This document shows positions 23,187 to 23,382 of a stretch of DNA of 23,382 nucleotides, piece after piece. Made by a program: the position numbers and the translations under genes. The stretch covers positions 1 through 23,382 of IMG/VR virus record IMGVR_UViG_3300032241_000235; one strand, written 5' to 3'. Source of the DNA: a virus. Positions within the stretch are counted from its first letter, which is position 1. Every line of letters starts with the position of its first letter. A model generated the notes under the pieces. The model saw nothing but the letters and a program-made list of their open reading frames with translations. It was not told where the DNA came from and made no database searches.

Positions 23187-23257
23187 TGATGAATTTATTA
23201 AAGATTTTATTTGTATGCGCTATTTATGCGTTTATAGGTGTTTTATTGTCTTATTAG
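23186..23257 (+). CDS. Tiny membrane peptide ORF, 23 aa
   Basis: A 23-residue frame of almost entirely hydrophobic residues (MMNLLKILFVCAIYAFIGVL, ending LSY). It begins in a stop-start overlap with the previous tiny ORF, so it is likely to be coupled to it. A single membrane span is plausible. Such short hydrophobic ORFs are frequent in early phage regions, but their functions are mostly unknown. Could also be chance. Confidence 0.4.
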   Translation: MMNLLKILFVCAIYAFIGVLLSY

Positions 23258-23264
23258 TTAACTG

Positions 23265-23292
23265 TTAACCCTTTAGGTAATTAGAGGGTTAA
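23265..23292. promoter_or_regulatory. Inverted repeat TTAACCCT...AGGGTTAA before the rightward gene
   Basis: A perfect eight-base inverted repeat, TTAACCCT (23265-23272) and AGGGTTAA (23285-23292), with a 12-base spacer. A second pairing between GTTAACCCTTT and AAAGGGTAAC is possible. It is not followed by a T-run, so it is not a clear terminator. It sits between the tiny ORFs and the next start, where an operator or attenuator hairpin could act. Function inferred from position only. Confidence 0.5.
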
Positions 23293-23337
23293 AGGGTAAC
23301 TAATTTCAGTTATCACAATTTAAAGGATGTCCACACC

Positions 23338-23382
23338 ATGATCAACCCATATTTACAATTAATTAGAAATCTACAGTTAACC
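23338..23382 (+). CDS. Start of rightward gene (partial, off window)
   Basis: An ATG at 23338 with AAAGGATG about ten bases upstream opens a frame that is open to the right edge (15 codons, beginning MINPYLQLIRNLQLT). It is the first gene of normal aspect in the rightward, probably early, direction. Too short to identify. Confidence 0.5.
   Translation, partial: MINPYLQLIRNLQLT

Overview
The window is part of the genome of a tailed bacteriophage, most likely a short-tailed (podovirus-like) one. Reading from the right on the minus strand it has a large terminase, a long P22/Kuravirus-like portal, a scaffold, an SU10-type major capsid protein, a putative head-tail adaptor, an array of tail-fibre proteins, and a P22 gp10/T7 gp12-like tail nozzle. 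I see no tape measure, tail tube or sheath gene anywhere in the structural block. The host cannot be read from the sequence. The moderate A+T content and the small accessory proteins look like those of aquatic phages of Gram-negative bacteria, but that is an impression from protein style and not a measurement.

Layout. (1) 23382-22447 is a divergent control region of about 900 bp. It holds a consensus sigma70-type promoter pointing right, two tiny overlapping ORFs, the first 15 codons of a rightward (probably early) gene, short direct repeats, and a tract of G and C runs. (2) 22446-19707, minus strand, is a cluster of small genes: a GNAT-fold-like protein, a terminase-small-like protein, a 50-residue conserved-looking basic protein, and several hypotheticals including a His-rich one. 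(3) 19720-13253 is the packaging and head module: TerL, portal, a small hypothetical, scaffold and major capsid protein. It ends at a clear intrinsic terminator. (4) 13199-11694 holds two connector-region genes. (5) 11685-4497 is a tandem array of about ten fibre/appendage genes that visibly share and swap modules. (6) 4495-4143 holds two small genes, an XkdW-like protein and a holin-like membrane protein. (7) 4141-1 holds the tail nozzle, a tail-tip/fibre protein, a paralogous pair of small tail proteins, and the start of a Gln/Gly/Asn-rich protein that runs off the left edge.

All genes from 22446 down to 1 point the same way. They are packed with stop-start overlaps (TAATG and ATGA) or gaps of a few bases, so this is one long late operon with strong translational coupling. 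The terminator after the capsid gene probably tapers expression of the tail genes relative to capsid. No endolysin, DNA replication or integration gene is visible.

The most notable part is the fibre array. Two fibres share an N-terminal module and have different C-terminal ends (one with a marked G+C drop). Two share a DYETG module. A 133-residue protein looks like a miniature of the 954-residue fibre, keeping only its two ends. I saw no CRISPR array, tRNA, IS element or defence system.
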